A model generated the notes under the pieces. That model did not search any database. It saw only the letters and a program-made list of their open reading frames with translations, and was not told the DNA's origin. From contig NZ_PQHW01000008.1 in the NCBI RefSeq assembly GCF_003385215.1, positions 59,608 through 123,607 of the forward strand: a stretch of 64,000 bases of DNA, read 5' to 3'. Position 1 is the first letter of the stretch, and every line of letters starts with the position of its first letter. The position numbers and the translations under genes are program-made. Source of the stretch: Amycolatopsis thermalba (lineage in GTDB: Bacteria > Actinomycetota > Actinomycetes > Mycobacteriales > Pseudonocardiaceae). Below are positions 53,455 through 62,377 of this stretch, piece after piece.

Positions 53455-55659
53455 TCAGGCGCGGTTCTTCGCGTAGGCCTCCAGTGCCGCGAGCTGCGCC
53501 GGGTCCAGCGACGGCCGCACCGTCTTCCGCGCGGTCTCCAGGTGCGCCGCCGTCACCTCGGCGGCCTCCAGCGACTCGCGCATCGCCGTGAGCGCCGCCT
53601 CGCGGATCAGCGCCGCGCAGTCCGCCGCCGAGTAGCCGTCCAAAGTGGCCGCGATCGCGTCCAGGTCCACATCGGACGCCAGCGGCGTGTGCCGGCCCGT
53701 GGCGCGCAGGATGTCGGCTCGCGCTTCGGCGTCCGGCGGCGGCACGTACACCAGGCGCTCCAGCCGCCCGGGCCGCAGCAGGCCCGGGTCGACCAGCTCG
53801 GGCCGGTTGGTCGCGCCGAGCACCACCACGTCGCGCATCGGCTCGACCCCGTCCAGCTCGGTCAGCAGCGCGGCCACCACCCGGTCCGACACCCCCGAAT
53901 CCCCGGACTGCCCGCGGCGCGGCGCCAGCGCGTCGATCTCGTCCAGGAACACCAGCGACGGCGCAGCGTCGGCGGCCTTGCGGAACAGCTCCCGCACCGC
54001 TCGCTCGGACTCACCGACCCACTTGTCCAGCAGCTCGGCGCCCTTGACCACGAACACGTTCAGCGCGCCGGTGCCGGCCAGCGCCCGCACCAGGAACGTC
54101 TTGCCACCACCCGGCGGCCCGTACAGCAGCACCCCGCGCGGCGGCGCGATGCCCAGCCGCGAGAACGAATCCGGGTACCGCAGCGGCCACAGGACGGCCT
54201 CCGTCAGCGACTGCTTGACCTCGGTCATGTCGCCGACTTCGTCCAGCGTCAGCCCGCCGGTCGCCAGGCTGTCCGAAGTGGACATCGAGATCGGACGGAC
54301 GGACTGCAGCGCGTCCAGCAGGTCCTGCTGCGAGATGTGCGGCTCCGCGGCCTCCCGCTGCCGCAGCGCGGCCCGTACCGCGGCGTCCCGGCGCAGCGCC
54401 AGCAGGTCCGCGGCCACGAAACCCGGTGTGCGGTCGGCGATCTCACCGAAGTCCACAGTGGATTCCAGCGGCACGTCCCGCAGCAGCACGCGCAGCAGTT
54501 CGGTGCGGACCCGGGCGTCCGGCTGGGGGATCGCGAGCTCGCGGTCGAGCAGGTCGGCCGCCCGCAGCCGCGGATCGCACGCCTCGGGGCGGGCCGTGGT
54601 GGCGACGACCGCGAGGTCCGGCCGGGTCAGCGCGCCGCGCAGCTCGTCCAGCACCACCGTGGCGACGGGCGGCGGCTGCGTCGCCGGGAGCAGCGTGTCG
54701 ATGTCGGTGATCAGCAGCCCCGCCGGACCGCCCGCGGCGGCCTGGTCGATCGCCTCGCGCAGCCGGGTGGCGATCGAGTTCGGCTCCAGCACGGCGATCG
54801 ACGGCGCGGCCAGCGTGACCAGGCGGAGTTTCTCGGCCGCGGCGACCGACCGCACGAGCGTCGTCTTGCCGACGCCCTCCGCGCCGGAGAGCAGCACGCC
54901 GAGCCGGGCCGACGTGCCTAGCCGGGCGAGCAGCTCGGGGCGGCGGAAGGTCAGATCGACCCACTCGGCGAGCGTGCGGGCCTGGTCGTGCGCCCCGCAC
55001 AGGTCGGCCAGCGGCGGGGCGGGCTCCTCCGGCTCGGCGATCACCTCGGGTGCCGCCTGCGGGGCGGCCGGGGCCGCGGGCGCGGTGGCGCGTGCGCCGT
55101 CCCGCCAGCTGACCACCGTGGACGGGCTGATCACGACCGGCCCGCCGGGTTCGGTCGCGGTGACGGTGAGCAGCTCGGTGGTCCAGCCGGCGCCGATCGC
55201 CCGGGACAGCTGGCCGCGCACGGTCGTCACGTCCGAGCCGGGCGCGGGCGCGAGGTCCTGCGGGAGGAGCGACACCGCGTCGCCGACCGTGAGGACCTTC
55301 CCGGTCAGCGCGAGCCGCAGCGTGTTCGGCGACACCGACGCGCTGGCCAGCCGCGACCCGGCGACGGTCACCGAGCGGGCCTGCGAGACGTCCGCCGGCG
55401 CGACGACGACCTCCGAGCCCTCGGTGACGCCGAGGTTGGACAGCGTCACGTCGTCGGCGTAGACCACCCCGGGGGTGCCGCTCGCGTCGCCGGGCGCGGC
55501 GAGCGCGGCGCTCACCCGGGCGCCGGTGAGGTGCACGGCGTCCCAGGCGCGCAGGCCGAGCGCGTCGAGGACCTCCGGGTGCAGGCGGACGATGCCGCGC
55601 CGGGTGTCGAGGGCGGACGGCGTGTGCCGGATGGTCAGCGTGATCTGGGGCGCGCTCAC
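53455..55659 (-). CDS. CDC48/VAT-like double AAA+ ATPase
   Basis: A 734-residue protein: an N-terminal CDC48-like double-psi barrel region (about 1-190), then two AAA modules. The first has SGAEGVGKTTLVRSV and a weakened Walker B (LLITDIDTLLP), so it may bind but hardly hydrolyse ATP. The second is canonical: GPPGGGKTFLVRALAG, LVFLDEIDALAPRRGQ, GATNRPELVDPGLLRPGRLE. Such proteins remodel or unfold protein complexes. M. tuberculosis has a counterpart (Rv0435c) just before pssA; here a redox island separates the two. Confidence 0.9.
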   Translation of the reverse strand: MSAPQITLTIRHTPSALDTRRGIVRLHPEVLDALGLRAWDAVHLTGARVSAALAAPGDASGTPGVVYADDVTLSNLGVTEGSEVVVAPADVSQARSVTVAGSRLASASVSPNTLRLALTGKVLTVGDAVSLLPQDLAPAPGSDVTTVRGQLSRAIGAGWTTELLTVTATEPGGPVVISPSTVVSWRDGARATAPAAPAAPQAAPEVIAEPEEPAPPLADLCGAHDQARTLAEWVDLTFRRPELLARLGTSARLGVLLSGAEGVGKTTLVRSVAAAEKLRLVTLAAPSIAVLEPNSIATRLREAIDQAAAGGPAGLLITDIDTLLPATQPPPVATVVLDELRGALTRPDLAVVATTARPEACDPRLRAADLLDRELAIPQPDARVRTELLRVLLRDVPLESTVDFGEIADRTPGFVAADLLALRRDAAVRAALRQREAAEPHISQQDLLDALQSVRPISMSTSDSLATGGLTLDEVGDMTEVKQSLTEAVLWPLRYPDSFSRLGIAPPRGVLLYGPPGGGKTFLVRALAGTGALNVFVVKGAELLDKWVGESERAVRELFRKAADAAPSLVFLDEIDALAPRRGQSGDSGVSDRVVAALLTELDGVEPMRDVVVLGATNRPELVDPGLLRPGRLERLVYVPPPDAEARADILRATGRHTPLASDVDLDAIAATLDGYSAADCAALIREAALTAMRESLEAAEVTAAHLETARKTVRPSLDPAQLAALEAYAKNRA

Positions 55660-55663
55660 GCCC

Positions 55664-56050
55664 TCACTCTAGGGCGAGCGCGGCCGGGATGGCGGCGAAC
55701 GCCCGATCGACGAGGACCGGCAGCAGGTCGCGCTCGCCGGACGGGCTCCACTCGGCCAGCGCGCAGTTCCACGCCCCGATCACGACCTCGACCAGCAGGC
55801 GCTGTTCCAGTCCGGGCGGGACGCCGAGGACGCGGATGATCTCGGTCTTGACCTCGGCGCAGTACCGCAGCGCGTGGGCGTGCAGCGCGGCGCAGCCCTC
55901 GGTCAGCCGGACCGTCGGCAGGAACTGCCGGTACCAGTAGTCGTCCATCCGGCCGATGGCGGTGAGAAACGCGTCCTTCAGGACGCCGAGCAGCGGGCCG
56001 GACGGCGGCCGCTCGGCGAGCACGCCGAGGGGCGGCGAGATCGCTGCGAA
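55664..56050 (-). pseudogene. TetR regulator remnant lacking its DNA-binding domain
   Basis: The frame encodes about 125 residues that look like the C-terminal ligand domain of a TetR protein (LLGVLKDAFLTAIGRMDDYWYRQFLPTVRLTEGC, then VVIGAWNCALAEWSPSGERDLL). The helix-turn-helix that should precede it is absent. Upstream sequence runs straight into the promoter and start of the oppositely oriented oxidoreductase. An in-frame GTG exists at 56083 but would add only unrelated residues. Most simply a 5'-deleted regulator. Confidence 0.6.
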
Positions 56051-56059
56051 GGAGAGAAC

Positions 56060-56986
56060 ATGCGTGCGCTGGTCGTCGACCACTCGTCGTCGTCACACCT
56101 GGAACTCGCCGAGGTGCCCGATCCGGTGCCGGCGCCGGACGAGGCCCTGGTCCGGGTCGAGGCCGTCTCGCTCAACTACGGCGAGGCGTTCATGGTGGAC
56201 ACCGCCCAGGTGCCCGCGGGGAGCGTGCCGGGCTGGGACGCGACGGGCGTGGTGGTGCGGGCGGCCGCCGACGGCTCCGGCCCGGCCCCCGGAACCCGCG
56301 TGATCACCCTGGGGCTGGCCGGTGCCTGGGCGGAGTTGCGAGCCGTGCCGACCGCGACGATGGGCACCGTGCCGGAGGCGGCGGACGGCGGCGCGATCAG
56401 CACCGTTCCCGTCGCCGCGCTGCACGTCCTGCGGCGGTTCGGGCAGACCCTGAGGCGCCGGATCATGATCACCGGCGCGTCCGGTGGGGTCGGCCGCTTC
56501 GCCGTCCAGCTCGCCGCACGGGCCGGCGCCGAGGTCGTGGCGGTCAGCGCGGATCCCGCGCAGGTGAGCGTGCTCGAAGCGCTCGGTGCGCGTGAGGTGA
56601 TCAAGCACCCGGCCGAGGTGAGCCGGCGCGTCCACGGCGTGCTCGACAACGTGGAGGGCGAGCAGATGGTGGCCGCGTTCAACGCACTGCGGCCCGGCGG
56701 GACGCTGGTGAGCGTCGGGCACTCCGCGGGGCAGGACGTCGTGTTCCCGGTCGGCGCGTTCGTGGCCACCGAGGGCCGCCACGACCGGTCGATCAGCACG
56801 TTCTTCCTGCTCGCCGACCCGCGGGCGGACGTGCGCGAGGACCTGACCTGGCTGGCCGCCGAGGTCGCCGCGGGCCGTCTCGACGCCGGGATCACCTGGC
56901 GTGGCGACTGGTCCCGCCACGCCGAGGCGACCGCGGCGCTGCTCGGCCGCCGCCTGCGCGGGAAGGCCGTGCTCGAGATCAGCTGA
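56060..56986 (+). CDS. Zinc-less medium-chain dehydrogenase/quinone oxidoreductase
   Basis: A 308-residue NADPH:quinone reductase-type MDR protein. The N-terminal GroES-like part is SSHLELAEVPDPVPAPDEALVRVEAVSLNYGE. The cofactor loop ITGASGGVGRFAVQLAARAGAEVVAVS fits NADPH, and no zinc-binding cysteines are seen. AAGGAGAG precedes ATG 56060. Its presumptive repressor, the adjacent TetR, has lost its DNA-binding part, so this gene may be constitutively expressed. Confidence 0.87.
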   Translation: MRALVVDHSSSSHLELAEVPDPVPAPDEALVRVEAVSLNYGEAFMVDTAQVPAGSVPGWDATGVVVRAAADGSGPAPGTRVITLGLAGAWAELRAVPTATMGTVPEAADGGAISTVPVAALHVLRRFGQTLRRRIMITGASGGVGRFAVQLAARAGAEVVAVSADPAQVSVLEALGAREVIKHPAEVSRRVHGVLDNVEGEQMVAAFNALRPGGTLVSVGHSAGQDVVFPVGAFVATEGRHDRSISTFFLLADPRADVREDLTWLAAEVAAGRLDAGITWRGDWSRHAEATAALLGRRLRGKAVLEIS

Positions 56987-56996
56987 CGCGCGAGCC

Positions 56997-57596
56997 CTAC
57001 CGGTCGAGGAAGGTGATGTCCTCGACCGGTGGCCGCGCGGCCGGCCGGAAGTCCCGCTGCGTGGTGTAGGCGACCGGCAGCAACGCGACCTGCGTGAAGT
57101 CCTCCGGGATGCCGACCACCCGCGCGACCTCCTCCTCGTGGCCGAACAGGTGGTAGCCGGTGATCGTGCTGCCCAGGCCGCGGGCGCGCAGCGCGAGCTG
57201 GAAGCTCCAGATCGCCGGGTAGATCGAGCCGTAGAACCCGGTCAGCTCGCCGTTGCCGCCGGTCGGGCGCCCGGCCAGGCAGGCCAGCACCAGCGCCGGG
57301 ACGCGGTGGATGTTGTCCAGCAGGAACTTCGCCGACTCCAGCGAGCGCGGCGCGACCAAGTGCCCGTACTCGCGCTGGGCGGCCTGGCCGACCTCGCGGA
57401 TCGGCTCGGCGATGCGGGCCTTCAGCTCCGGGGCGCGGACCACGAGCCAGCGGATCGCGCTCAGCTGGTTGCCGGCGATCGGCGCCTGCATCGCGATCCG
57501 CAGGCACTCGGTGATCACCTCCGGCTCGACCGGCCGATCGAGGTCCAGCTTGCGCCGCACCGAGCGGGTGGTGGTCAGCAACGTGTCCGCGTCCAT
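56997..57596 (-). CDS. Nitroreductase-family protein
   Basis: A 199-residue FMN-dependent nitroreductase-like enzyme. TTRSVRRKLDLDRPVEPEVITECLRIAMQAPIAGN is the FMN-phosphate N terminus. PAIWSFQLALRARGLGSTITGYHLFGHEEEVARVVGIPED is the conserved C-terminal half. It diverges from a TetR gene, with tandem palindromes between them, and so forms a repressor-controlled unit. Substrate unknown. Confidence 0.86.
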   Translation of the reverse strand: MDADTLLTTTRSVRRKLDLDRPVEPEVITECLRIAMQAPIAGNQLSAIRWLVVRAPELKARIAEPIREVGQAAQREYGHLVAPRSLESAKFLLDNIHRVPALVLACLAGRPTGGNGELTGFYGSIYPAIWSFQLALRARGLGSTITGYHLFGHEEEVARVVGIPEDFTQVALLPVAYTTQRDFRPAARPPVEDITFLDR

Positions 57597-57612
57597 CTGA
57601 ATCCTCCCAGAG

Positions 57613-57642
57613 ACTTACACTGTAAGTACTTACACTGTAAGT
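57613..57642. promoter_or_regulatory. Two abutting TetR operators
   Basis: ACTTACACTGTAAGT occurs at 57613-57627 and again immediately at 57628-57642; each is a perfect 7-bp inverted repeat around one C. The second ends one base before the ATG of the TetR gene, and the pair fills most of the gap to the nitroreductase gene. Repressor binding would block both starts. Confidence 0.9.
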
Positions 57643-57643
57643 C

Positions 57644-58255
57644 ATGGCGCTGACGCGGGAGAAGGTGCTCGACGCCGCGTTGCGGCTGGTCGGGGAGAAC
57701 GGCCTGAGCGGCCTGTCCATGCGCAAGCTCGCGGCCGAGCTGGGCGTGGAGGCGATGTCGCTCTACAACCACGTCGCGAACAAGCAGGACCTGCTGGACG
57801 GCGTCGCGGCGCGGGTGTTCGAGCAGGTCGAGCTACCGGACCCGGAGCTGCCGTGGGACGAGCGGCTGCGTGCGCTCGGGCTGGGCGCGTTCGAGACGCT
57901 CAACCGGCATCCGGCCGTCGTCCGCGCGATGACCGCCGAGCAGGCCAACCCGCTGTCCGAGGGTGCCGTCCGGCTGATGGACGCCATCCTCGAAGCGCTG
58001 CTGGACGCCGGGCTCGACGAGCACCACGCGGCCCGCGGGTACCGGTCGCTGATCGGGATGGTGTTCGGCGCGGTGCTCGTCGGCGCCGGTGGGCTGGCCG
58101 CGGAACGGGAGGAGCCCGCCGTCGAGTGGTTCCGCCGGACCGTCACCCCGCAGCGGCACCCGAACCTGCACCGGGCGATGCCCGCGCTCGCCGGGATCGA
58201 CTGCTTGCAGGACTTCCGCTACCAGCTCGACCTGTTCATCAAGGGCCTGCGTTAG
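57644..58255 (+). CDS. TetR-family regulator (TetR_C tetracycline-repressor type)
   Basis: A 203-residue protein. The N terminus ALTREKVLDAALRLVGENGLSGLSMRKLAAELGVEAMSLYNHVANKQDLLDGVAARV is the GlyAla-type TetR HTH with the YNHVxNKxxLLD signature. The C-terminal domain is of the tetracycline-repressor kind. No Shine-Dalgarno fits between the operator and ATG 57644, so its message may be nearly leaderless. Target is its own promoter and the nitroreductase. Confidence 0.9.
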   Translation: MALTREKVLDAALRLVGENGLSGLSMRKLAAELGVEAMSLYNHVANKQDLLDGVAARVFEQVELPDPELPWDERLRALGLGAFETLNRHPAVVRAMTAEQANPLSEGAVRLMDAILEALLDAGLDEHHAARGYRSLIGMVFGAVLVGAGGLAAEREEPAVEWFRRTVTPQRHPNLHRAMPALAGIDCLQDFRYQLDLFIKGLR

Positions 58256-59202
58256 CGGTTGCGCTGGCGCAGGCCGATGCGACGCCAGCTGCGGCGGCGC
58301 GCGCGGTCCTGGCTCTCCGCCGGGTAGGTGCGCACCCCGCGCACCACGTGGTCCTGCGTCCGGCGCACGGACAGCCGCTGGTTGCCTGCCACCCGGATCC
58401 GCGGCCGCCGCAGGCGCAGGCGGCTCGTGCTGCGCCGGATCGCCCGCCGCTCGCGCAGCGGCACGCCCCACGCCTCGGGGTGGCTGGCCAGCCACTGGTA
58501 GCGCCGGATCGCATACGGGATGTGCGCCAGGTACAGCAGCAGCGCGACGGCCAGCGCGATCAGCGGGTACTGGATGATCGCCGCTGCCGCGAGGCCGACC
58601 CCCACCAGCAGCGGCGCGGCCGCCTTCGCCGGGACCTTGACCGACTTCAGCGACAGCGTCGGCAGCCGGCTGATCAGCAGCAGCGCGATCGCCACCGTCC
58701 ACACGTAGACGACCGGCGCCGACGACCACCAGCCGTCGCCGAACTCCAGCGTCAGGATCACCGGCATCAGCGCGCACAGGCCACCCGCGGGCGCGGGCAC
58801 GCCGACGAAGAACTCCTTCGCGTACGGCGGTTTCTCCACGTCCAGCAGCGTGTTGAACCGGGCCAGCCGCAGCACGATGCACACGGCGAAGGTCAGCGAC
58901 ACGATCCAGCCGATGCCGGACGTGTCGCCGAACCAGATGTAGAGCACGAGGGCCGGGGAGACACCGAAGGAGATCGCGTCGGACAGCGAGTCCAGCTCCG
59001 CGCCCATCTTCGACGTCGCGTCGAGCAGGCGGGCGATCCGGCCGTCCAGGCTGTCCAGGACGGCCGCGACGCCGATCGCGCCGATCGCCAGCACGAACTG
59101 CCGGTTGAGCGCGAACTGCGCGGCGGACAGGCCCGCGCACAGCGCGAGGACCGTGATCGCGTTCGGCAGCAGCCGCACCGACGGTGTCATCACCCGGACC
59201 AT
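58252..59202 (-). CDS. pssA: CDP-diacylglycerol-serine O-phosphatidyltransferase
   Basis: A 316-residue membrane enzyme that makes phosphatidylserine. The CDP-alcohol phosphotransferase signature is complete: DGRIARLLDATSKMGAELDSLSD (DGxxAR-x8-GxxxDxxxD). Six or more transmembrane stretches follow. The C-terminal 80 residues are very basic and hydrophilic (RRAIRRSTSRLRLRRPRIRV), longer than usual. It starts 2 bp after the psd stop, so the two successive steps to phosphatidylethanolamine are cotranscribed. Confidence 0.93.
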   Translation of the reverse strand: MVRVMTPSVRLLPNAITVLALCAGLSAAQFALNRQFVLAIGAIGVAAVLDSLDGRIARLLDATSKMGAELDSLSDAISFGVSPALVLYIWFGDTSGIGWIVSLTFAVCIVLRLARFNTLLDVEKPPYAKEFFVGVPAPAGGLCALMPVILTLEFGDGWWSSAPVVYVWTVAIALLLISRLPTLSLKSVKVPAKAAAPLLVGVGLAAAAIIQYPLIALAVALLLYLAHIPYAIRRYQWLASHPEAWGVPLRERRAIRRSTSRLRLRRPRIRVAGNQRLSVRRTQDHVVRGVRTYPAESQDRARRRSWRRIGLRQRNR

Positions 59203-59204
59203 GA

Positions 59205-59924
59205 TCAGGCTCCTCGCTCCGGCAGCGCGGCCAGGGGCGTCTCGCCGCCGATCGTCCGCTGGCCCTTGCGCACCAGCACCTCGCTGCCCGGCGGCAGGTA
59301 GATGTCCACCCGCGAGCCGAACCGGATCAGCCCGTAGGTGTCACCGGCCCGGACCTTCTCCCCGTCGGCGACCTGGCACAGGATCCGGCGCGCGACTAGG
59401 CCGGCGATCTGCACGACCACCAGCTCGTGCCCGGCCTCGGTGCGCAGCAGCACCGAGTTGCGCTCGTTGTCGTCGCTGGCCTTGTCCAGGTCGGCGGACA
59501 GGAACTTGCCCGGCCGGTAGGCCACGCGCTCGACCACCCCGGTGGCCGGCACGCGCTGCACGTGCACGTCGAAGACCGACAGGAACACGCTGACCCGCAT
59601 CCGCGGTTCGGCGGGCAGGCCCAGCTCCGCGGGCGGGGTGGCCTCCTCGATCAGCGAGACGATGCCGTCGGCCGCGGCGAGGACGAGGTCGTCCCGCTCC
59701 GGCGGCACGCGCTTCGGCTCGCGGAAGAACGCCGCGGTGGCCAGGGTCGCCAGCGCGCCGACGGCGCCCAGCGGCTTCCAGGCCCGGCGCAGCAGCAGCG
59801 TGGCCGCGACCCCGCCGGCGACGAACGGCCGCCCGGCGGGGTGCATCGGCGGCAGTGTCTCGCGCGCGAGGTTCAGGGCATGGGTGATCGGATTGCTCGC
59901 CTTGTCCGGCGCAGTGCTGCTCAT
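59205..59924 (-). CDS. psd: Phosphatidylserine decarboxylase proenzyme
   Basis: A 239-residue short (PSD-A type) proenzyme that self-cleaves to form a pyruvoyl cofactor and yields phosphatidylethanolamine. The cleavage site is the GS of LIRFGSRVDIYLP near the C terminus. VFLSVFDVHVQRVPATGVV and ERNSVLLRT are conserved. One N-terminal membrane-associated stretch is visible (FVAGGVAATLLL). Start ATG 59924; an in-frame TTG at 59954 is possible. It leads the psd-pssA operon. Confidence 0.93.
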   Translation of the reverse strand: MSSTAPDKASNPITHALNLARETLPPMHPAGRPFVAGGVAATLLLRRAWKPLGAVGALATLATAAFFREPKRVPPERDDLVLAAADGIVSLIEEATPPAELGLPAEPRMRVSVFLSVFDVHVQRVPATGVVERVAYRPGKFLSADLDKASDDNERNSVLLRTEAGHELVVVQIAGLVARRILCQVADGEKVRAGDTYGLIRFGSRVDIYLPPGSEVLVRKGQRTIGGETPLAALPERGA

Positions 59925-59971
59925 CGAAGCGGTGTCCCGGTGATTCGTGTCCAACGTGTGACCGGTCCGTG

Positions 59972-59987
59972 ACGCCTGGCCAGGCGT
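59972..59987. repeat. 16-bp perfect palindrome upstream of psd
   Basis: ACGCCTGGCCAGGCGT lies 48 bp upstream of the psd start in the gap to a small divergent gene. It could be an operator or a short hairpin in a transcript. Confidence 0.4.
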
Positions 59988-60138
59988 GGCGGTTCGCCGA
60001 TCCGGGTATCCACGCTACCGCCAGGTCTGCGTGGACCGTTCCGCGTCCCGCCAAACGGCCCCCCACTCGGGTCAGGCGCTGCTAACACTTCGTGGCGACG
60101 CCCGATGCAGACCGTAGTAACAGCAGAGAGGAACCGTC

Positions 60139-60348
60139 ATGTCGGCCCCGGAGCGCATCCGCGAAGAGCGCCTTTCCGAGCTGTTCCAGGCCTGGCGCGA
60201 CGACGTGAACAGTGTCCCGATACCCCGGCTGGTGTCGACCGAAACCGCGGTGGCCCTGGTGCGCTGCGCGCGAGCCCTCGATGCGTCGCGCCGAGCCGCT
60301 GAACCCCCCGACGGCCCAGCGGCCCGGCACGACGGGCTGGTGCCGTAA
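60139..60348 (+). CDS. Small hypothetical protein
   Basis: A 69-residue, mostly helical protein (ERIREERLSELFQAWRDDVNSVPIP, then STETAVALVRCARALDASRR). AGAGAGGAACC precedes ATG 60139. No family is recognised. It lies alone between psd and the convergent moeA, with its own upstream space of about 200 bp; codon use is normal for the region. Confidence 0.6.
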   Translation: MSAPERIREERLSELFQAWRDDVNSVPIPRLVSTETAVALVRCARALDASRRAAEPPDGPAARHDGLVP

Positions 60349-60401
60349 GGGCTGAATCTTAGCTTCGGCAAGCGAATGAGTAACGAGTCGTAGGCCAACT
60401 G

Positions 60402-61634
60402 TTACAAGAAGTCACGCGTTGGCAGGAGCAGGACGTCCACCTCGCTGCCCTCCGGCGCGTCCACCACGTCCTCCGGCAACTCGATCAGGCAGTTGGCCTG
60501 CGCGAACGCGGCCAGCAGGTGCGATCCGGGGCCGCCGCGCGGACCGACCTCGCCGGTCACCTCGCCGTCGTGGTGCGAGTAGAACCCGCGGCGGAACTGG
60601 CGCCGCCCGGCGGGCGAGCGCAGGGCCTCGGTCAGCCGCGCCCGCACCCGCGACCGGTCGACCTGGCGGTGGCCGAGCGCGGTCAGGATCGCCGGGCGCA
60701 GGAACACCTCGAACGACACGAGCACGCTGACCGGGTTGCCGGGCAGGGTCACCACCGGCACCCCGTGCCAGCGGCCGTTGCCCTGCGGCCCGCCCGGCTG
60801 CATCGCGACCTTGACGAACTCGACGCCGGCGCCGGTCAGCGAGTCCTTCACCACCTCGTAGGCGCCCGCGCTGACCCCGCCGGAGGTGACCACCAGGTCG
60901 GTCTCCGCCAGCCGCGGCTCGATGACCGCGCGGAACTCGGCGACGTCGTCCACCACGCTGCGCACCACCTCGACCGCGCAGCCCAGCGCGCGGATCCCGG
61001 CGGCCAGCATGATGCTGTTCGACTCGTAGATCTGCCCGTGCCGCAGCTCCTGGGGCGGGGTCACCAGCTCCGAACCGGTGGACACCACGAGCACCCGCAG
61101 CGGCGCGTGCACGGTCAGCCGGTCCAGGCCGACCGCGGCGGCCAGCCCGAGCTGCGCCGGCCCGAGCACGGTGCCGGCGTGCAGCGCGATCGTGCCCGCC
61201 GCCACGTCCTCACCGGTGCGCCGCAGGTGCGTGCCCACCGGGGCCGGTTCGCGGATCGACACCTTCTCCGTGCCGCCGTCGGTGTCCTCGACCTTCACCA
61301 CGGCGTCCGCGCCCGGCGGCATCGGCGCGCCGGTCATGATCCGGTGCGCGGTGCCCGGCAGCAGCGGCGGCACGTCGGTGCGCCCGGCCGGGATGTCCTC
61401 GGCGACCGGCAGCTCGACCGGCGTGGCGGCGGTGGCCGAGGCGACGTCGACCGCGCGCACCGCGTAGCCGTCCATCGCCGAGTTGTCGAACGGCGGCAGC
61501 GAAACGCCCGCGGGCACGTCCTCGGCCAGCACCAGCCCGGCGCACTCGGCCAGCGGGAGCGCCTTCGGCGGGGCGGTGCCGAGCAGCTCGACGACGGCCG
61601 CGCGGTAGGTGTCGACGGAAATCACGCGGACCAT
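60402..61634 (-). CDS. moeA: Molybdopterin molybdotransferase MoeA
   Basis: A 410-residue enzyme inserting molybdate into adenylylated molybdopterin. LPPFDNSAMDGYAVRA is the conserved active-site stretch. RIMTGAPMPPGADAVVKVED, VVSTGSELV, TSGGVSAGAYEVVKDSL and LPGNPVSVLVSFEVFLRP follow in order. ATG 61634 matches the family start. The order moeA, psd, pssA is as in mycobacteria (Rv0438c-Rv0436c), apart from the small gene between. Confidence 0.95.
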   Translation of the reverse strand: MVRVISVDTYRAAVVELLGTAPPKALPLAECAGLVLAEDVPAGVSLPPFDNSAMDGYAVRAVDVASATAATPVELPVAEDIPAGRTDVPPLLPGTAHRIMTGAPMPPGADAVVKVEDTDGGTEKVSIREPAPVGTHLRRTGEDVAAGTIALHAGTVLGPAQLGLAAAVGLDRLTVHAPLRVLVVSTGSELVTPPQELRHGQIYESNSIMLAAGIRALGCAVEVVRSVVDDVAEFRAVIEPRLAETDLVVTSGGVSAGAYEVVKDSLTGAGVEFVKVAMQPGGPQGNGRWHGVPVVTLPGNPVSVLVSFEVFLRPAILTALGHRQVDRSRVRARLTEALRSPAGRRQFRRGFYSHHDGEVTGEVGPRGGPGSHLLAAFAQANCLIELPEDVVDAPEGSEVDVLLLPTRDFL

Positions 61635-61695
61635 CCTGCCTCGCGGGGGTGGCCGTGCAACACTTCCCCCGCTCGTTGATCCGCAAGGGGGAGGC

Positions 61696-62283
61696 ATGCA
61701 GGTCCGCACCCGGCACACGCCCGCGTTCGGCGTCGCCCGAGTGATCCTGGGTCCCGGGGAGGCCGTGCAGGCCCCGGGCGAGTCGATGTTCGCGAGCAGC
61801 TTCGGCCTCACCGAAGCGTCGAACGGCCGCCGGTCGCCATCGGTGTTCACCGCGCCCAAGGAGGGCGGCTGGCTCGACCTCGCGCCGCCCGGCGCCGGTG
61901 ACGTCTACCCGCTGGAGTTCGACGGCCGCACCGGCTGGTGCGTCGCGCGGCACGCCGTGCTCGCCCGCCCGGCGTCGGTGCGGGCCGACTCGTGGCCGGG
62001 GCTGCAGGCGATGTTCGGCGCGGAGCACGGGTTCCTGGAGCACTACAGCGGAACCGGCCCGCTCGTGCTCGCCTGCGCCGGCCCGGTGGACCAGTTCCAC
62101 CTCGCGGCGGGCGAGCTGATCTCGGTGCGGCCGGGGCACCTGCTGGCGTATCCGGACAGCGTCCAGGTCCGCCTGCGCGCGCTGGACCCTTCGGGGCAGC
62201 AGTCCATCCGGACGGGCGAAGGGCTGATGCTCGACTTCGCCGGACCGGGAACGCTTTTGGTGCAAGCGCGGAAATCTCGCTGA
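61696..62283 (+). CDS. AIM24-family protein
   Basis: A 195-residue beta-rich protein of the AIM24 (TraT-like) family: MQVRTRHTPAFGVARVILGPGEAVQAPGESMFA, then GPVDQFHLAAGELISVRPGHLLAYPDSVQ. Function in bacteria is unknown. AAGGGGGAGG stands before ATG 61696. It diverges from moeA. Confidence 0.83.
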   Translation: MQVRTRHTPAFGVARVILGPGEAVQAPGESMFASSFGLTEASNGRRSPSVFTAPKEGGWLDLAPPGAGDVYPLEFDGRTGWCVARHAVLARPASVRADSWPGLQAMFGAEHGFLEHYSGTGPLVLACAGPVDQFHLAAGELISVRPGHLLAYPDSVQVRLRALDPSGQQSIRTGEGLMLDFAGPGTLLVQARKSR

Positions 62284-62289
62284 ATCTTA

Positions 62290-62354
62290 TTGATCCTTCG
62301 CGTTTCTCCGGTACCGTGACTTCCACTTCGGGAGCCGGGCGGGCACGGCTCCCG
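62290..62354 (+). promoter_or_regulatory. Promoter and leader hairpin of cold-shock gene
   Basis: TTGATC (62290-62295) and TACCGT (62312-62317), 16 bp apart, are a candidate promoter. The leader then carries a 9-bp perfect hairpin, CGGGAGCCG/CGGCTCCCG (62329-62337/62346-62354), followed by GTGGTTTT, and finally an ideal AAGGAGG. The hairpin with T run looks like an attenuator or a temperature-sensitive element. Confidence 0.45.
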
Positions 62355-62377
62355 GTGGTTTTCGCAAGGAGGAAACC

